Assembly (NCBI GenBank): GCA_900557475.1 | Contig: USTA01000046.1 | Coordinates: 1 to 6,774 of the forward strand | DNA from: an uncultured Clostridium sp. | GTDB lineage: Bacteria; Bacillota; Clostridia; TANB77; CAG-508 | Length of the DNA: 6,774 nucleotides | Direction of reading: 5' to 3' | In this document: in pieces, positions 5,424 to 6,774 of the stretch | Layout of the letters: every line of letters starts with the position of its first letter | How positions within the stretch are numbered: the stretch's first letter is position 1 | The notes under the pieces: generated by a model | What the model was told of the DNA's origin: nothing | Databases searched by the model: none | Seen by the model: only the letters and a program-made list of their open reading frames with translations | Translations under genes and position numbers: made by a program

Positions 5424-6086
5424 ATGAATACAATTTTATTAGTAGAAGATAATGAATCAATTATAATGGGATTAGAATATTCACTAAAACAAGAAGGATT
5501 TAACGTATTACTAGCTAGAAATTTAAAAGAAGCAAGAGACCAAGAAAACTATGATTTAGTGTTATTAGATATTACTTTGCCAGATGGAAATGGACATACT
5601 TTATTTAAAGAAATAAAGAAAAAAGGAAATATTCCAATAATATTTTTGACTGCGAAAGATGAGGAAAAGGATATTGTACAAGGATTAGATTTAGGTGCAG
5701 AAGATTACATTGTAAAGCCATTTAGATTAAGAGAGCTTATTTCGAGAATAAAAGTAGTCCTTAGAAGGTACAATAAAATGGCAAGTAGTGTAGTTTCATG
5801 TAAAGGAGTAAAAATTGACACAGAAAAAACAGAAGTCAGCTCTAATGGAAAAATTGTTGAACTAACTAGTTTGGAATATAAAATTTTATTAATGTTATTT
5901 TCAAATAAAAATAGATTAATTTCAAGAGATATGATCTTAGATAGAATCTGGGATGTTGCAGGGAATTTTGTAAATGATAATACTTTAACAGTATATATTA
6001 AAAGAATTAGAGAAAAAATAGGAGATTCAAAGGGGGAGATTATAAAAACAGTAAGAGGAGAAGGGTATAGAGTAGATGATGAATAA
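5424..6086 (+). CDS. OmpR/PhoB-family response regulator
   Basis: This 220-residue DNA-binding protein would be phosphorylated by the kinase encoded just downstream. The receiver domain spans about 1-116, with the acidic pair E8-D9, phosphoacceptor D49 (LVLLDITLPDGNG), T76 (FLTAKD) and K98 (IVKPF), all at the expected places. The winged helix, about 123-220, includes the LTSLEYKILLML stretch before the recognition region and ends in VRGEGYRVDD, typical of OmpR-type regulators. The receiver, with GLEYSLKQEGF near its start and PFRLRELISRIK at its end, resembles Clostridia regulators that often sit beside peptide-antibiotic ABC exporters. This is from memory, and no transporter is in the window. 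The stop overlaps the kinase start, so the two are translationally coupled. The target genes are unknown. Confidence 0.95.
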   Translation: MNTILLVEDNESIIMGLEYSLKQEGFNVLLARNLKEARDQENYDLVLLDITLPDGNGHTLFKEIKKKGNIPIIFLTAKDEEKDIVQGLDLGAEDYIVKPFRLRELISRIKVVLRRYNKMASSVVSCKGVKIDTEKTEVSSNGKIVELTSLEYKILLMLFSNKNRLISRDMILDRIWDVAGNFVNDNTLTVYIKRIREKIGDSKGEIIKTVRGEGYRVDDE

Positions 6087-6774
6087 AAAGAAAATTATAG
6101 TAGGCCTAAGTTTGCTTTTTTCAGCAGTACTTGTAATTGTAATAATTAACACAAACTACTCATATAAAAGATATGTGTCAAAATATAATGATTCTATCTT
6201 GGGAGTAATAAGTGAAATAAAAGAAAATTATCCATACATAAAAGATGAAGAAATAAAGGAAATATTAGATGGAAATAATAATGAAAAAGAAAAGGGAAAA
6301 GAATTAGTAAAAAGATATGGCATAAGTTTAGATGATTCTATAATATTAGACTTAGAAGAAGAACATGAAAAAATAATTATTCAAAATATAATTGTGGTAA
6401 TTATAATTTTTATCATAGTACTTATAGGTGTTTTTATACAAGGAAAAAAGAAGAAAGCAAAAATAGATAAAATAATAGAATATATAGAAGAAATAAATAA
6501 AAAGAATTACAGTTTAAAAATTGAAGATAATACAGATGATATGTTTTCAAAACTAAGAAATGAATTATATAAAATAACAATAATGCTTAAAGAAGAAGCG
6601 GAAAATGCACAAAAGGAAAAAATAGGATTAGCAAGAAGTCTTGGAGATATTTCACATCAAATAAAAACTCCTCTTACATCTATATCAATAATGCTTGACG
6701 AAATAAAAGAAAATGAAAATATGGATGTAGAAACAAGAAAAAAGTTTTTATTTGAAATAAGTAGGCAGATTGAA
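6076..6774 (+). CDS. Membrane sensor histidine kinase, N-terminal part (continues past the window)
   Basis: The frame is open to the end of the window, giving 233 residues. Two consecutive ATGs (6076, 6079) overlap the regulator's stop by 11 or 8 bases; AAGGG at 6061-6065 suits 6076 best. Numbered from 6076, residues 7-24 are a first membrane helix, about 25-99 a small, charged external sensor region, and about 104-121 a second membrane helix. A HAMP-like linker with a long charged helix follows. The phosphoacceptor is H194 in GDISHQIKTPLTS, the H-box of HisKA kinases. The remainder of the dimerisation helix begins, but the ATP-binding domain (N, G1, G2 boxes) lies outside the window. Its partner is the regulator encoded at 5424-6086. 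The external domain shows no recognised fold, so the signal is unknown; a cell-envelope or peptide stress signal is a guess from similar systems. Confidence 0.93.
   Translation, partial: MMNKKKIIVGLSLLFSAVLVIVIINTNYSYKRYVSKYNDSILGVISEIKENYPYIKDEEIKEILDGNNNEKEKGKELVKRYGISLDDSIILDLEEEHEKIIIQNIIVVIIIFIIVLIGVFIQGKKKKAKIDKIIEYIEEINKKNYSLKIEDNTDDMFSKLRNELYKITIMLKEEAENAQKEKIGLARSLGDISHQIKTPLTSISIMLDEIKENENMDVETRKKFLFEISRQIE

Overview
The window looks like chromosomal core DNA from a low-GC Firmicute, most likely an uncultured Clostridia-type gut bacterium. The evidence is strongly A/T-biased DNA (about 25% GC in a hand-counted 100-base stretch of tig), AGA as the main arginine codon, Shine-Dalgarno sites of the AGGAGG type, and SigA-like TTGACA/TATAAT promoters. 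The gene order tig-clpP-clpX is also typical. The genetic code is standard: TGA ends one gene. The genus is not resolvable by eye. All genes are on the + strand.

Layout. (1) Bases 2-211 are the C-terminal end of a zinc/manganese-type ABC-3 transporter permease. (2) Bases 244-744 form a self-contained cassette: consensus promoter, palindromic candidate operator, perfect SD, a 129-residue protein of unknown function and a GC-rich terminator. The coding part is about 41% GC, well above its surroundings. (3) Bases 802-1683 encode an unrecognised single-pass membrane protein with a lysine-rich cytoplasmic tail and its own promoter. (4) Bases 1955-3244 are tig (trigger factor), with promoter and terminator. 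(5) Bases 3395-5329 are clpP and clpX, an operon of the ClpXP protease with its own promoter. (6) Bases 5424-6774 hold an OmpR-family response regulator overlapping the start of a membrane histidine kinase, which runs off the window end.

How they work together. Trigger factor meets nascent chains at the ribosome exit and ClpXP degrades proteins, so positions 1955-5329 are a protein quality-control block. The regulator and kinase form a two-component system placed where many bacteria have lon; its signal is not visible. The metal-transport fragment, the 129-residue cassette and the membrane protein show no clear functional link to that block.

The most interesting non-coding observation is a pair of look-alike structured elements just after two stop codons (1684-1784 after the membrane protein, 5331-5402 after clpX). 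Both start with TAAATAAATTAA, have a long outer stem with different sequence in each copy, and carry TGAAGAT at nearly the same offset. The tig terminator loop also contains TGAAGAT. This could be a recurrent RNA element, but two or three copies cannot prove it. Other points of note are a five-residue glycine-rich insertion in ClpP and palindromes sitting on three promoters. No mobile element, CRISPR array, tRNA or rRNA was seen.
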